A DNA stretch of 64,000 nucleotides from positions 1 to 64,000 of the forward strand of contig NZ_JBITMQ010000001.1 of the NCBI RefSeq assembly GCF_044466355.1, written 5' to 3'. Within the stretch, counting starts at the first letter, position 1; every line of letters begins with the position of its first letter. Of this stretch, positions 35,666 through 44,711 are shown one piece after another. Source of the stretch: Actinophytocola sp044466355. Lineage in GTDB: Bacteria > Actinomycetota > Actinomycetes > Mycobacteriales > Pseudonocardiaceae. The notes beneath the pieces were generated by a model that saw only the letters and a program-made list of their open reading frames with translations, was not told where the DNA came from and ran no database searches. The position numbers and the translations under genes are program-made.

Positions 35666-36786
35666 CCACCGCGAACACCACAGCAGCAGACACCGCCGAC
35701 GACGACACGGCGGACGACTCGTTCTACGCGCGCTTGGAGGAGTTGCACACAGAGGCGCGGTGGACGGTCGAGCAGGGTGCGTGGCATCCGCGTCCCGCCT
35801 CGGTACCGATGTTGTGGCGCTACCAGGACCTGCGCCCGCTCGCGCTGCGCTCCGCGCGGTTCGTCCGCTCCGACGACTCCGCCCTGCGCGTGATGACACT
35901 GCGCAATCCTGGCCGCGGAGAGGAACTGGCCACGCCGCACGGCAGTGCGCCGATTGTCGGTCACCTCTACAGCGGCCTGCAGTTGCTCAACCCGGGGGAG
36001 TCGATGACGGCGCACCGGCACGCCGCCACCGCGCTCCGGTTCATCATGGAGGGCACCGGCGCGTGGACCGTCATCGGCGGTGACCGCGTCGAGGCCGGTC
36101 CCGGCGATTTCATCGTCACGCCGAGCCAGGTGTGGCACGAACACGGCACCGACTCTCTCGAAGCACCGGTGATCTGGCAGGACGGCACCGACGACCCGCT
36201 CGTCAACACGCTGGACGCGAACTTCTACCAGTTGCATCCGGACGTCCACCAGGTGCACGGCAAGCCGGTCAACGCGTCGCTGCACACCCATGGCAGCGCG
36301 TTGCTGCGGCCGGATCACCGGCGGGCGCAGCCCACCTCACCGTTGCTGTACTACCCGTGGGACATGGCCTACCAGGCCCTGCGCGACTACGCGGAGGTCA
36401 CCGATGGATCCCCGTATGACGGAGTACTGATGGAATACCAAAATCCGGCGACCGGCGGGTCGGTGACGCCCACGCTCGGTGCCGCACTGCAGATGCTGCG
36501 TCGCGGCGAGCGCACCAGAACCCACCGGCACACCGGTTCGGTGGTCTACCAGGTCGCCAAGGGACGAGGCCACTCGGTCATCGCCGGACAGCGGTTCGAC
36601 TGGCGCCGCAACGACATCTTCTGCGTTCCGTCCTGGGCGTGGCACCGCCATGCCAATGACGACGCGGACGACGACGCCTGCCTGTTCTCCTTCAGCGACC
36701 GACCCGTCCTGGATGCGCTCGGGCTGTACGCGGAGGAGGCCTCTGCCGACGACGCCGACCCCGAAACGACTGGGAGCGCACCGTGA
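35662..36786 (+). CDS. Gentisate 1,2-dioxygenase-like bicupin
   Basis: 374 residues from GTG 35662. Two cupin domains: the first has MTAHRHAATALRFIMEGTG (about 114-133) and VWHEH; the second has RTHRHTGSVVYQVAKG (about 287-301) and WHRHAN. Both keep the His pattern for Fe(II). Family members cleave the ring of gentisate or 1-hydroxy-2-naphthoate. In this operon the substrate could be an aromatic derived from the decarboxylase or the carrier-bound amino acid. It overlaps the next gene (GTGA). Confidence 0.8.
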   Translation: MTTANTTAADTADDDTADDSFYARLEELHTEARWTVEQGAWHPRPASVPMLWRYQDLRPLALRSARFVRSDDSALRVMTLRNPGRGEELATPHGSAPIVGHLYSGLQLLNPGESMTAHRHAATALRFIMEGTGAWTVIGGDRVEAGPGDFIVTPSQVWHEHGTDSLEAPVIWQDGTDDPLVNTLDANFYQLHPDVHQVHGKPVNASLHTHGSALLRPDHRRAQPTSPLLYYPWDMAYQALRDYAEVTDGSPYDGVLMEYQNPATGGSVTPTLGAALQMLRRGERTRTHRHTGSVVYQVAKGRGHSVIAGQRFDWRRNDIFCVPSWAWHRHANDDADDDACLFSFSDRPVLDALGLYAEEASADDADPETTGSAP

Positions 36787-37457
36787 CCACCGCCTTGTTC
36801 GCCGTCACCGGTGCTGACCGGCTGCCGCTCGCCGACGGCAGCGATCATCCATGTGGCTTCTGGCCGGAGGAACTCGCGACGCCGCACCGAGTCATGCGCG
36901 CAGCCGGGGTCGACATCGTGGTAGCCACTCCCGGTGGCGTACCGCCCACTGCCGACCCCGCCGGGATGGCTCCGGAGTGGAGGTCCTATTTGGACACCGT
37001 GCAGGACCTGGCCGCCCCGCGCGTGCTGGAGGATGCCGACCCGGAGGCGTACGACCTGCTGTTCGTACCCGGTGGTCATGCTCCGATGGTCGACCTCGCC
37101 GAGTCGGCCGCGTTCGGCGCGCTTGTCCGAGCGATGGTCGAGTTCGGCAGGCCGGTCGCGGCCGTGTGCCACGCACCGGCCGCGTTCCTGCCCGCCGCCG
37201 CGGCTGACGGCGGCTGGCTGTTCTCCGGCTACCGGATGACCGCCTTCACCAACGAGGAGGAGGGCGACACCGGGCTGCGCGAGCGCATGGTGTGGCTGGC
37301 CGAGGACCGGTTGCGCGCGGCGGGTGGGATGTTCTCCGCCTCGAGTCGACCGTGGGGTGAGCACGTGGTGGTGGACCGCACCCTCCATACAGGACAGAAC
37401 CCTGCCTCCGCCGGCCCACTGGCTCGGGGCCTGCTTGACACCGTGGGCGTGCGGTGA
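36783..37457 (+). CDS. DJ-1/PfpI-family protein (Hsp31-like)
   Basis: 224 residues from GTG 36783. The nucleophile elbow reads VAAVCHAPAAF (Cys129), and the partner Glu lies in CGFWPEELATPH near the N-terminus, with LLFVPGGHAPM between. This is the pattern of Hsp31/glyoxalase III and isonitrile-hydratase-like proteins. In the operon it could deglycate or hydrate an intermediate, or protect against reactive carbonyls. Function beyond the superfamily is inference. Confidence 0.78.
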   Translation: MTTALFAVTGADRLPLADGSDHPCGFWPEELATPHRVMRAAGVDIVVATPGGVPPTADPAGMAPEWRSYLDTVQDLAAPRVLEDADPEAYDLLFVPGGHAPMVDLAESAAFGALVRAMVEFGRPVAAVCHAPAAFLPAAAADGGWLFSGYRMTAFTNEEEGDTGLRERMVWLAEDRLRAAGGMFSASSRPWGEHVVVDRTLHTGQNPASAGPLARGLLDTVGVR

Positions 37458-37476
37458 GCGGATCGGGAGGACCGAC

Positions 37477-38307
37477 GTGTTCATGACGACCAAGAGCGGG
37501 GTCCGTCTGTCCTATCGGGACAGCGGTGACGGGCCGCCCGTCCTGTTGCTGACCGGTACCGGTGCTCCCGGTTCGGTGTGGGACCTGCACCAGGTGCCTG
37601 CGCTTCGTGCCGCCCGGTACCGGGTCATCACCATGGACAACCGCGGCATCCCGCCCAGCGACGACGGCGCGGACGGGTTCACGATCGATGACCTCGTCGC
37701 GGACGTGGCGGACCTGATCGATCACCTCGATGTCGCGCCGTGCCGGGTGATCGGCACGTCGATGGGCGCGTACATCGCACAGGAGCTGGCGCTCGCCCAT
37801 CCGGAACTGCTGGGCACGGTGGTGTTGATGGCCGCGTGCGCCCGGAGCAGTCCGGTGCAGCGGATGCTCGCGGAGGGCGAGGCGAAGCTGATCGCGTCCG
37901 GCACGCAGCTGCCGCCCGACTACCTCGCCGCCGTTCGTGCGTTGCACAACCTGGGCCCGACCACCCTCGCCGACGACGAGCTGACCCGGGACTGGCTCGA
38001 CCTGCTTTCGGCGTCGGGGATGGGCGGGCCGGGTGTGCGCTCACAGCTGCTGCTGAGTGCGTTGCCCGACCGCGTCGAGGCCTACCGGGAGATCGCGGTG
38101 CCCTGCCACGTGATCTCGTTCGAGTACGACCTCGTCGCACCGCCCGCGGCCGGGCGAGAGCTGGCCGCGGCGGTTCCCGGTGCGACGCACCGCACGATCC
38201 CTGGCTGTGGGCACTTCGGCTACCTGGAGGCGCCGGGGGTGGTGAACCGCGTGCTGATCGACCTCATCCGGGAGGACATCGGCGAGCGGCTGGAGGAGAC
38301 GGCGTGA
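37477..38307 (+). CDS. Alpha/beta hydrolase, possible thioesterase for the A-T protein
   Basis: 276 residues. GTG 37477 is chosen because GGGAGG lies 6 bases upstream; ATG 37483 is the alternative. It has oxyanion region LLLTGTGAPGSVWD, Ser nucleophile in IGTSMGAY (about residue 95), the acid in SFEYDLVAPP and His in IPGCGHFGYLEAP. The last codon overlaps the A-T gene start (GTGA). Position directly before a stand-alone A-T protein recalls release thioesterases paired with such proteins (as in nikkomycin NikP2), so hydrolysis of the carrier-bound product is a good hypothesis. Confidence 0.82.
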   Translation: MFMTTKSGVRLSYRDSGDGPPVLLLTGTGAPGSVWDLHQVPALRAARYRVITMDNRGIPPSDDGADGFTIDDLVADVADLIDHLDVAPCRVIGTSMGAYIAQELALAHPELLGTVVLMAACARSSPVQRMLAEGEAKLIASGTQLPPDYLAAVRALHNLGPTTLADDELTRDWLDLLSASGMGGPGVRSQLLLSALPDRVEAYREIAVPCHVISFEYDLVAPPAAGRELAAAVPGATHRTIPGCGHFGYLEAPGVVNRVLIDLIREDIGERLEETA

Positions 38308-40067
38308 CCCGCATGACGGTACCGCCGGGCGTCGACGTCTCGACCACCGCGACGACGCCCGCGTTGTTCGAGGCGGTCGCGGCGTCGGTGCCGTCCCGGC
38401 CTGCGGTAACGATGGGACGCACCACGCTGTCCTACGCCGAGCTGAACACGCACGCCAACCGGCTCGCCCGCCGGCTCGTGGCACTCGGCGTCGGCCCGGA
38501 ACGGCTGGTGGCCATCGCCGCACCGAGGTCGATCGAGTTCGTCGTCGCGATGCTCGCCGTGCACAAGGCGGGCGGGGCATACGTACCGGTCGACGCGGAC
38601 TACCCGGCGGAGCGCAGGCAGCGGATGCTTGACGACGCGGTGCCGCACTGCCTGCTGCGGCTTCCCGGGCAGGACATGGCCGGCCCCTCGCTGGTGCTGG
38701 ACATCACGCTGGAGGACGGCCCGGCTGGGCCGGACCTGACCGACCGGGACCGGCTCGAACCGCTGCGTGCCGACCACCCGGCGTATGTCATTTACACGTC
38801 GGGTTCGACCGGGCGGCCCAAGGGGGTGGTGGTGACCCACCGCGGGATACCGCGGCTGGCCGCCGACTACGTGCGCCGGCAGCGACTTGGCCCGGACAGC
38901 AGGGTGCTCGGCTTCGCCTCGCCCAGCTTCGACGCCTCGGTCGCGGAGTTCTGGCCGGCCTGGGCGGCCGGCGGCTGCCTCGTGCTGGCGACGGCGTCCG
39001 ACCTGGTGCCCGGGGAGCCGCTGGCCCGGCTGGTGCGCGCGCGGGGCATCACGCACCTGACGTTGCCGCCGTCGGCGTTGCCGCCGCTCGAGGAGGGCGG
39101 CGGGCTACCAACGGGGCTGACGCTGCTGGTCGCGGGCGAGGCATGTCCCGCTCCCGTCGCGCACCGCTGGGCCCGGGGCCGGATCATGATCAACGCGTAC
39201 GGCCCGACCGAGGCCACCGTCGCCGTCACCGCGAGCGATCCGCTGACGGGCGAGGGCACGCCACCGATTGGTCGACCGATCTCGGGCGTTGGCACCTACG
39301 TGCTGGACGCGCGTCTGTGGCCCGTCCCGGACGGAGAGGTGGGGGAGTTGTACGTGACCGGCCCGGGCCTCGCCCGCGGGTATCTCCGCAGACCGATGGC
39401 GACCGCGGAGCGGTTCCTGCCGGACCCGTTCGGCGAGCCGGGCAGCCGCATGTACCGCACTGGCGACCGGGTGCGGGTGGGCCCGGATGGTCAGTTCGTG
39501 TTCGTCGGCCGGGTCGATGACCAGCTGAAGGTACGGGGGCACCGGATCGAACCGGGCGAGGTCGAGAGCGCGCTCCTCGCTGTCGACGACGTGGCCCAGG
39601 CGGTGGTGGCCGCGCACGAGAACCGGCTCGTCGCCTACGTAGCGGCCGTTGCCGGTGGCCGTGTCGACACCGATCGCCTCCTGGCACGCCTGCGAGAGCG
39701 GCTACCGCCTTACCTGGTGCCCGACGTGATCGTGCGCCTGCCGCGGCTGCCGGCATCGCCCAACGGCAAGGTCGACCGGGGGGCGTTGCCCGCGCCGGAG
39801 GCCGTGGTCACAGACACCGTGGCAGCGCGCCGAGCGCCGCGCACCCCGACCGAGGCTCAGCTGGCCGCGCTGTTCGCCGAGGTACTCGGCGTCAGCGGCG
39901 TCGGCGTCGAGGACAGCTTCTTCGACATCGGTGGCCACTCGCTGCTCGCTACCCGTCTGGTCAGCCGCATCCGCACCGGCTTGCGGGTGCGGTTGAGCGT
40001 GCAGGCCTTCTTCGACGCGCCGACCGTGGCCGCACTCGCCAAGGTGCTCGACGGCGCATCAGCGTAG
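38304..40067 (+). CDS. Stand-alone NRPS adenylation-thiolation protein
   Basis: 587 residues from GTG 38304, after GGAGGAG. The adenylation domain has all core motifs: YTSGSTGRPKGVV, FDASVAEFW, NAYGPTEATVAV, YRTGDRVR and NGKVDRG. The carrier domain has DIGGHSLLATRL with Ser546 for the phosphopantetheine arm. By comparison with GrsA I read the specificity residues as D-A-A-S-L-A-A-V-A-K; I cannot match that to a substrate. No condensation or thioesterase domain is present, so it probably loads an amino acid for tailoring by the P450 and release by the hydrolase. Coupled to both. Confidence 0.9.
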   Translation: MTRMTVPPGVDVSTTATTPALFEAVAASVPSRPAVTMGRTTLSYAELNTHANRLARRLVALGVGPERLVAIAAPRSIEFVVAMLAVHKAGGAYVPVDADYPAERRQRMLDDAVPHCLLRLPGQDMAGPSLVLDITLEDGPAGPDLTDRDRLEPLRADHPAYVIYTSGSTGRPKGVVVTHRGIPRLAADYVRRQRLGPDSRVLGFASPSFDASVAEFWPAWAAGGCLVLATASDLVPGEPLARLVRARGITHLTLPPSALPPLEEGGGLPTGLTLLVAGEACPAPVAHRWARGRIMINAYGPTEATVAVTASDPLTGEGTPPIGRPISGVGTYVLDARLWPVPDGEVGELYVTGPGLARGYLRRPMATAERFLPDPFGEPGSRMYRTGDRVRVGPDGQFVFVGRVDDQLKVRGHRIEPGEVESALLAVDDVAQAVVAAHENRLVAYVAAVAGGRVDTDRLLARLRERLPPYLVPDVIVRLPRLPASPNGKVDRGALPAPEAVVTDTVAARRAPRTPTEAQLAALFAEVLGVSGVGVEDSFFDIGGHSLLATRLVSRIRTGLRVRLSVQAFFDAPTVAALAKVLDGASA

Positions 40068-40081
40068 TCTGGAGGTCCAGA

Positions 40082-41272
40082 ATGGACACGATCGTCGACG
40101 TCGACCTCGGCGACCCCGACCTGTACGCCACTCTGGGGCGGCACACCCGCTGGCGCGAGTTCGCGGTGGCGGACGAGATCGTCTGGAGCGGCCCGGGTAG
40201 TTCGCCCGCCGGGTTCTGGTCGGTGTTCTCGCACCGGGCATGTGCCGAGGTCCTCGCGCCGTCCGCGCCGTTCACCTCCGAGTACGGGATGATGATCGGC
40301 TTTGACCGCGAGCACCCGGACACGTCGGGCGGCCGGATGATGGTGGTCGCCGAACGCGACCCACATCGGGCCTTGCGCCGCATCGTCGGACCGTTGCTCT
40401 CCCGGGCGAGTGCGCGGGCGATGGCGGCGCGAGTACGCGCCGAGGTGCACGAGGTGCTCGACCGCGTGCTCGACGAACCGGTGTGCGACGTCGCTGACGC
40501 GATCGGCCCGCGCATCCCGGCCGCGGTCGTGTGCGACATCCTGGGTGTGCCGGCGGCGGATCAGGACATGCTCATCGGGCTGACCAACCACGCGTTCGGC
40601 GGTGCGGACGAACTCTTCGAAGGGATGACGCCGCGTCAGGCGCACACCGAGATCCTCGTGTACTTCGACGAGTTGATCACCACCCGCCGTGGGCGCCCAG
40701 GCGCCGACCTCATCAGCCGGCTGGTGGCCGACGACGGGCTGACGACCGAGGACGTGCTGCTCAACTGCGACAACGTGCTCATTGGCGGCAACGAGACCAC
40801 GCGGCACGCGATCACCGGGGCGGTGCACGCGTTGGCCAACGTGCCCGGGCTCCTGGCGCGCCTGCGGGACGGCAGCGCGGATGTCGACGTCGTCGTCGAG
40901 GAGGTACTGCGCTGGACCTCGCCCGCGATGCACGTGCTGCGGGTGTCCACCGAGCCCGTCGTGCTGTGCGGGCGCGACCTGGCCGCCGGTACACCGGTGG
41001 TGGTGTGGTTGCCTGCCGCGAACCGGGATCCTGCCGAGTTCGCCGACCCCGACACGTTCGACCCCGCCCGCAGTCCCAACCGGCACGTCGCCTTCGGGCA
41101 CGGAGTGCACCACTGCCTCGGGTCGGCCCTCGCGCGCGTCGAGCTGTCGATCGTGTTGCGAGAGCTGGCAACCCGGGTGTCGCATGTGGAACTAGTCAGG
41201 GAGCCCGACTGGTTGCGCGCGATCGTCGTGCGGGGGTACAGGTCGCTGCCGGTGCGCTTCGTCGGGCGTTGA
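40082..41272 (+). CDS. Cytochrome P450, likely acting on the carrier-bound amino acid
   Basis: 396 residues from ATG 40082. The heme loop is FGHGVHHCLGSALAR (Cys345), the I-helix motif is IGGNETTRH and the ExxR is EEVLRW. All key residues are present. Stand-alone A-T proteins followed by a P450 typically give beta-hydroxylation of the tethered amino acid (NikQ, NovI, OxyD-type). Start is 14 bp after the A-T stop. The final 81 bp overlap the convergent LysR gene end. Confidence 0.9.
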   Translation: MDTIVDVDLGDPDLYATLGRHTRWREFAVADEIVWSGPGSSPAGFWSVFSHRACAEVLAPSAPFTSEYGMMIGFDREHPDTSGGRMMVVAERDPHRALRRIVGPLLSRASARAMAARVRAEVHEVLDRVLDEPVCDVADAIGPRIPAAVVCDILGVPAADQDMLIGLTNHAFGGADELFEGMTPRQAHTEILVYFDELITTRRGRPGADLISRLVADDGLTTEDVLLNCDNVLIGGNETTRHAITGAVHALANVPGLLARLRDGSADVDVVVEEVLRWTSPAMHVLRVSTEPVVLCGRDLAAGTPVVVWLPAANRDPAEFADPDTFDPARSPNRHVAFGHGVHHCLGSALARVELSIVLRELATRVSHVELVREPDWLRAIVVRGYRSLPVRFVGR

Positions 41273-42163
41273 CCTCGATGGGAGGCTTCGGCGCAGCGCG
41301 GCGTGCAGGGCACGGATGGGTGGGCTCTCGTCGTCCGCTCGCCATGCCATCCGGATCTCCCGGTGGAGCCGTGGGGTGGTGGGGACGTATCGCACGCCGT
41401 CCGGGGTCATGCGCTGGGCCGTCGCCGGCACGAGCGCGACGGCGAGGCCGGTGGCGACGAGAGCGAGCTGGCTCGGGTACTCGGAGACGGTGAACCTGAC
41501 CTCGGGCTGCACACCGAGGCCGCGCATGGTCTGCACGAGCGCGTTGTGGGACTCGGTGTTCGCTGGGCAGCAGGTCCACGACTCGTCCGCCAGGTCGACG
41601 AGCGCGATCCGGGAGCGGTGCGCCAGGTGATGGCTCTCGGCGATCGCCAGGTTCACCGGCTCGCGAACCAGAGTGTGGACCGCGAACCCCGCGGGCAGTT
41701 CAGGCGGCCGGACGACCCAGGACTCCATCAGCAGCACGGTGAGCTCGCCGGTGAGCAGGAGCGGAATCATGTCGACCACTTCGCCGTCGCGCAGATACAC
41801 GCTCAGCCTGGGGTTGTCGCTCATCAGTCCGGCCAGCGGGGCGAGCAGCAACGCGCGGATCACGCTGCCGACCGCGCCGATCCGTAGCGGCCCCACGACC
41901 TCGTCGTCGAGCGCGGCGAGGTCGGCCCGCGCCTCCGCCAGCTGTGCGAGCACCCGGCCGGCGTGCGCGGCCAGGACCTCCCCCGCCCGCGTCAACCGGA
42001 CACCGCGGCCGACCTGGTCCAGGAGCCGGTACCCGCACTCCCGTTCCAGCTTGGCGAGTTGCTGGGAGACCCCCGACGGGGTGACGTGCATCGCCTTGGC
42101 CGCACGGGCCACCGAACCGTGCTCGGCCACCATCGCCAGCGCTCGCAGCCGACCGAGATTCAT
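41192..42163 (-). CDS. LysR-family transcriptional regulator
   Basis: 323 residues. The N-terminal helix-turn-helix is GSVARAAKAMHVTPSGVSQQLAKLE, and the rest is a type 2 periplasmic-binding-like effector domain. It is divergent from the EamA transporter gene, with 73 bp between the starts, a common LysR arrangement controlling both itself and the transporter. Its 3' end lies over the P450 gene end. Confidence 0.9.
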   Translation of the reverse strand: MNLGRLRALAMVAEHGSVARAAKAMHVTPSGVSQQLAKLERECGYRLLDQVGRGVRLTRAGEVLAAHAGRVLAQLAEARADLAALDDEVVGPLRIGAVGSVIRALLLAPLAGLMSDNPRLSVYLRDGEVVDMIPLLLTGELTVLLMESWVVRPPELPAGFAVHTLVREPVNLAIAESHHLAHRSRIALVDLADESWTCCPANTESHNALVQTMRGLGVQPEVRFTVSEYPSQLALVATGLAVALVPATAQRMTPDGVRYVPTTPRLHREIRMAWRADDESPPIRALHAALRRSLPSRSTPDEAHRQRPVPPHDDRAQPVGLPD

Positions 42164-42236
42164 GTAGCGATGCTACCGAATTATCGGTGCGAAGAGTCGC
42201 TTTTGCTGTGCGATCAGATCGGGAAGAGTGGTCGTC

Positions 42237-43163
42237 ATGACGACGCGGAAAGCTGAGGTCGCGGAGGTCCCGGCACCCGACCAGCGCAGGACGGCGGCGG
42301 TGCGGGTCATCGGTGGCGCGGTCTGCACCTCGGTGTCCGCCGGGTTCGCGAAGCTGTCGGGGGCGAGCGCGGGCACTGTCGCGTTGCTGCGGTGTGCCAT
42401 CGCCCTGGTGGTACTCGTGCCGCTCGCCACCCGAGAGTGGCGCCGCGTGGGCCCGCGGCCGTGGCGACTCGTCCGGTGGGACCTGATCGCCGGCCTGCTA
42501 CTGGGCATCGACTACGTGTTCTGGGTGGCGAGCATCTACGACGTCGGCGCGTCGATGGCCACCATGTTGATCAACATCCAGGTCGTCGTGTTCCCGGCGT
42601 TGTCCCGCGTCTTCCTCGGGGTGCCGTTGTCCGGCCGGTTCGTCGCGACCGTACCGGTGCTGCTGGCCGGCGTGGTCATGGCGTCGGGAACCGTCGGGCT
42701 TGCAGAGCCGGGGACTGATCCGGTCGGCGGGATGGTGTTCGGCACGATCGCGGGAGTCGCCTACGGGGGTTACCTGTTCTTCATGCGACTGGGCGGCGGC
42801 GAGCGCCACACCGTGTTTCCCGTGTGCGCGTCCACGGCGACCGCCGGCCTTGCCGCCCTGGTGTTCGGTGGCCTGTGGACCGGTATCAACCTTTCGCTCG
42901 GACTGCCCGCCTGGCTGTGGCTGACCGCGCTCGCGCTGATCGGACAGGTCGTGGCGTGGCTGCTGATCGCCGGCGCGCTTCCACGGCTCGCGCCGCACGT
43001 CAGTGCGACCTTGTTGCTGCTGCACCCCGTGCTCGCGATCGCCTTCGGGGTCGTCGCGCTGCACGAGCGGCCCACGTTCACTCAGATCGTCGGTTGCCTC
43101 CTGGTAATCGGGGGCGTGTGGTTCGCCAGTCGAGCTCCGCGCCTGGATCCTCGATCCAGTTAG
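42237..43163 (+). CDS. EamA/DMT-family transporter
   Basis: 308 residues from ATG 42237, about ten membrane helices in two similar halves, as in drug/metabolite transporters (RhaT/EamA). It shares the LysR promoter region. It may export the product or an amine of the operon upstream, or be unrelated to it. Confidence 0.88.
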   Translation: MTTRKAEVAEVPAPDQRRTAAVRVIGGAVCTSVSAGFAKLSGASAGTVALLRCAIALVVLVPLATREWRRVGPRPWRLVRWDLIAGLLLGIDYVFWVASIYDVGASMATMLINIQVVVFPALSRVFLGVPLSGRFVATVPVLLAGVVMASGTVGLAEPGTDPVGGMVFGTIAGVAYGGYLFFMRLGGGERHTVFPVCASTATAGLAALVFGGLWTGINLSLGLPAWLWLTALALIGQVVAWLLIAGALPRLAPHVSATLLLLHPVLAIAFGVVALHERPTFTQIVGCLLVIGGVWFASRAPRLDPRSS

Positions 43164-43178
43164 GAGCGACGGTCCCGC

Positions 43179-44489
43179 TCATCTCGCAGCGCGACGTCGT
43201 CCGCAAGCAGCGCGAGTCGGCTGACTCTTCTTGGCGATGAGGAACGGCACCAGAGCCAGGTGGATCTCGCGAGCGCGGTCGTCGCGAGCGTGAAGGACGA
43301 AGTCGTAGCGCTCCTCGGTGAACGTCTTGCCGCGTCGTTTGTAGTTCGGGTGGTCTTCGATCTTGGCCACTGCCTTGGCAGCGACCGTGGAGACGTTGGC
43401 GTCGCGGATGAACAGCAGCAAGGCGGCCTTGGTGTCGCGCCAGACGAGATAGCCGACGAGTTGGTCAAGCGCCTTGGTCACGGTCTGGGGTCCGTTCCAG
43501 ATCTTGCACTCACCGATGAAGACGTTGCGGTCGTCGACCCGGATGAGGATGTCCGTTTTGCCGGCACCGTTGAACACCTCACCGGTTGCCGTGCCCTCGA
43601 ACTGGGCGTTGAGGCTCACGAGGAGGACGTCGCGGATCTGCTCCTCGCCGAGGTGACGGGTGGTCGAGGGGCTCCGTTCCAGGGCGTTGCGGGTGCTGCG
43701 GAGCACGGCAAGGGCAGCTTCGTAGTCGGCGTCGACCAGCACCGGCTCGGGTTCGAACAGCCGGGGTTGTGCCGGGTCGGTCGGCCTGCGCTCCAGAGCG
43801 ACCTGACGTCGCCTGACAGGAACCGCGTAGGTACCGGCGTCGGGGCGACGCTTGATGGGAAAACCGATGTTCGCGTGCAGTTCTCGATCCGTCAGGAGCT
43901 TGGTGCGCCGGTCGGCGACCAGCTTGGGGATTTCTGTCGCAAGCCGTCGACGGTGCTGGTCGATGTCATCTTTCGCTCGATGGGTGGACTGCTCAATCAC
44001 ATCGAGTTGTGTGTCGAAGCTGGCCTTGACGGTGGCGGCGTGGCCGCCGTTGGGAGTACAGAACAGACGCAGTTCGCCGTTGCCGATGTCGCCCCGCAGC
44101 GGGTTCCGCGGAGCCGAACCGACCTTCAGACTGAAAACTTCGGGGTTCCCATCGAACGGGACGGCCAAGACGAACGTCGTTGCTCGATGTGGGATCTGGT
44201 CGAATCCGCGGGACCGCTGGTTCGCTTCAGTCGGTTCGAGCAGGTAGGCCTCGTCTCGACGCAATGTTGGGGCATCGAGGTCGGCGACGCTCAGGAGTTG
44301 CTTGACCACGTCGGTCTCCGGCGTTGTCAGGAAGTCATCCGGGTCCCAATTCATGAGGTGTTGCTGTGCTGTCTGGCGCAGTTCCTCGAGTCGGTCGGAC
44401 AGCCAGTGGCCGGCAAGGAGAACTGTATTTCCACACATGGAGTCATTTTCCACTGTGGGACCGACGGTCCGGTGCACCGCCTCCAGCAT
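43179..44489 (-). CDS. PD-(D/E)XK-like nuclease-fold protein A
   Basis: 436 residues; ATG 44438 (MCGNTVLLAG) is a good alternative start. The C-terminal ~130 residues contain AGKTDILIRVDDRNVFIGECKIWNG, the D...E-x-K arrangement of the PD-(D/E)XK nuclease fold, and then QLVGYLVWRDTKAALLLF. The N-terminal part (about 1-280) is unassigned. Its start is divergent from protein B, with the two starts about 225 bp apart. Such pairs suggest restriction or defence, but no methylase or helicase is near. Confidence 0.7.
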   Translation of the reverse strand: MLEAVHRTVGPTVENDSMCGNTVLLAGHWLSDRLEELRQTAQQHLMNWDPDDFLTTPETDVVKQLLSVADLDAPTLRRDEAYLLEPTEANQRSRGFDQIPHRATTFVLAVPFDGNPEVFSLKVGSAPRNPLRGDIGNGELRLFCTPNGGHAATVKASFDTQLDVIEQSTHRAKDDIDQHRRRLATEIPKLVADRRTKLLTDRELHANIGFPIKRRPDAGTYAVPVRRRQVALERRPTDPAQPRLFEPEPVLVDADYEAALAVLRSTRNALERSPSTTRHLGEEQIRDVLLVSLNAQFEGTATGEVFNGAGKTDILIRVDDRNVFIGECKIWNGPQTVTKALDQLVGYLVWRDTKAALLLFIRDANVSTVAAKAVAKIEDHPNYKRRGKTFTEERYDFVLHARDDRAREIHLALVPFLIAKKSQPTRAACGRRRAAR

Positions 44490-44711
44490 GGTGGTCAGTC
44501 GGGTTCAGGAAGTAGGCGGCGTCTCCGCTCCCAAGTCCTGCGGCAGACAGCGCAGTCGTTCGGCCGCGACGGGTTGCACCTCAGCTCCCGTTACGGCGCC
44601 GATGGCTCCGTTCGGGTAAAGGTCGCGGTTTCACCGCTGATCCACTCGTTCGATGGCTGACACAGCCCTCCCACATGAGTTGAGTTGGTGTCATGGGGAG
44701 GTGCGCTGCCG
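44490..44711. promoter_or_regulatory. Shared divergent promoter region of the two nuclease-like genes
   Basis: About 220 bp between the starts of proteins A and B. I see no clear operator. GGGGAGG at 44695-44701 is the ribosome-binding site of protein B. Confidence 0.4.

Noticed and set aside
43260..44660. Plus-strand frame opposite nuclease-like protein A
   Set aside because: The minus strand carries the D/E-x-K motif and coherent secondary structure; the plus frame has none.
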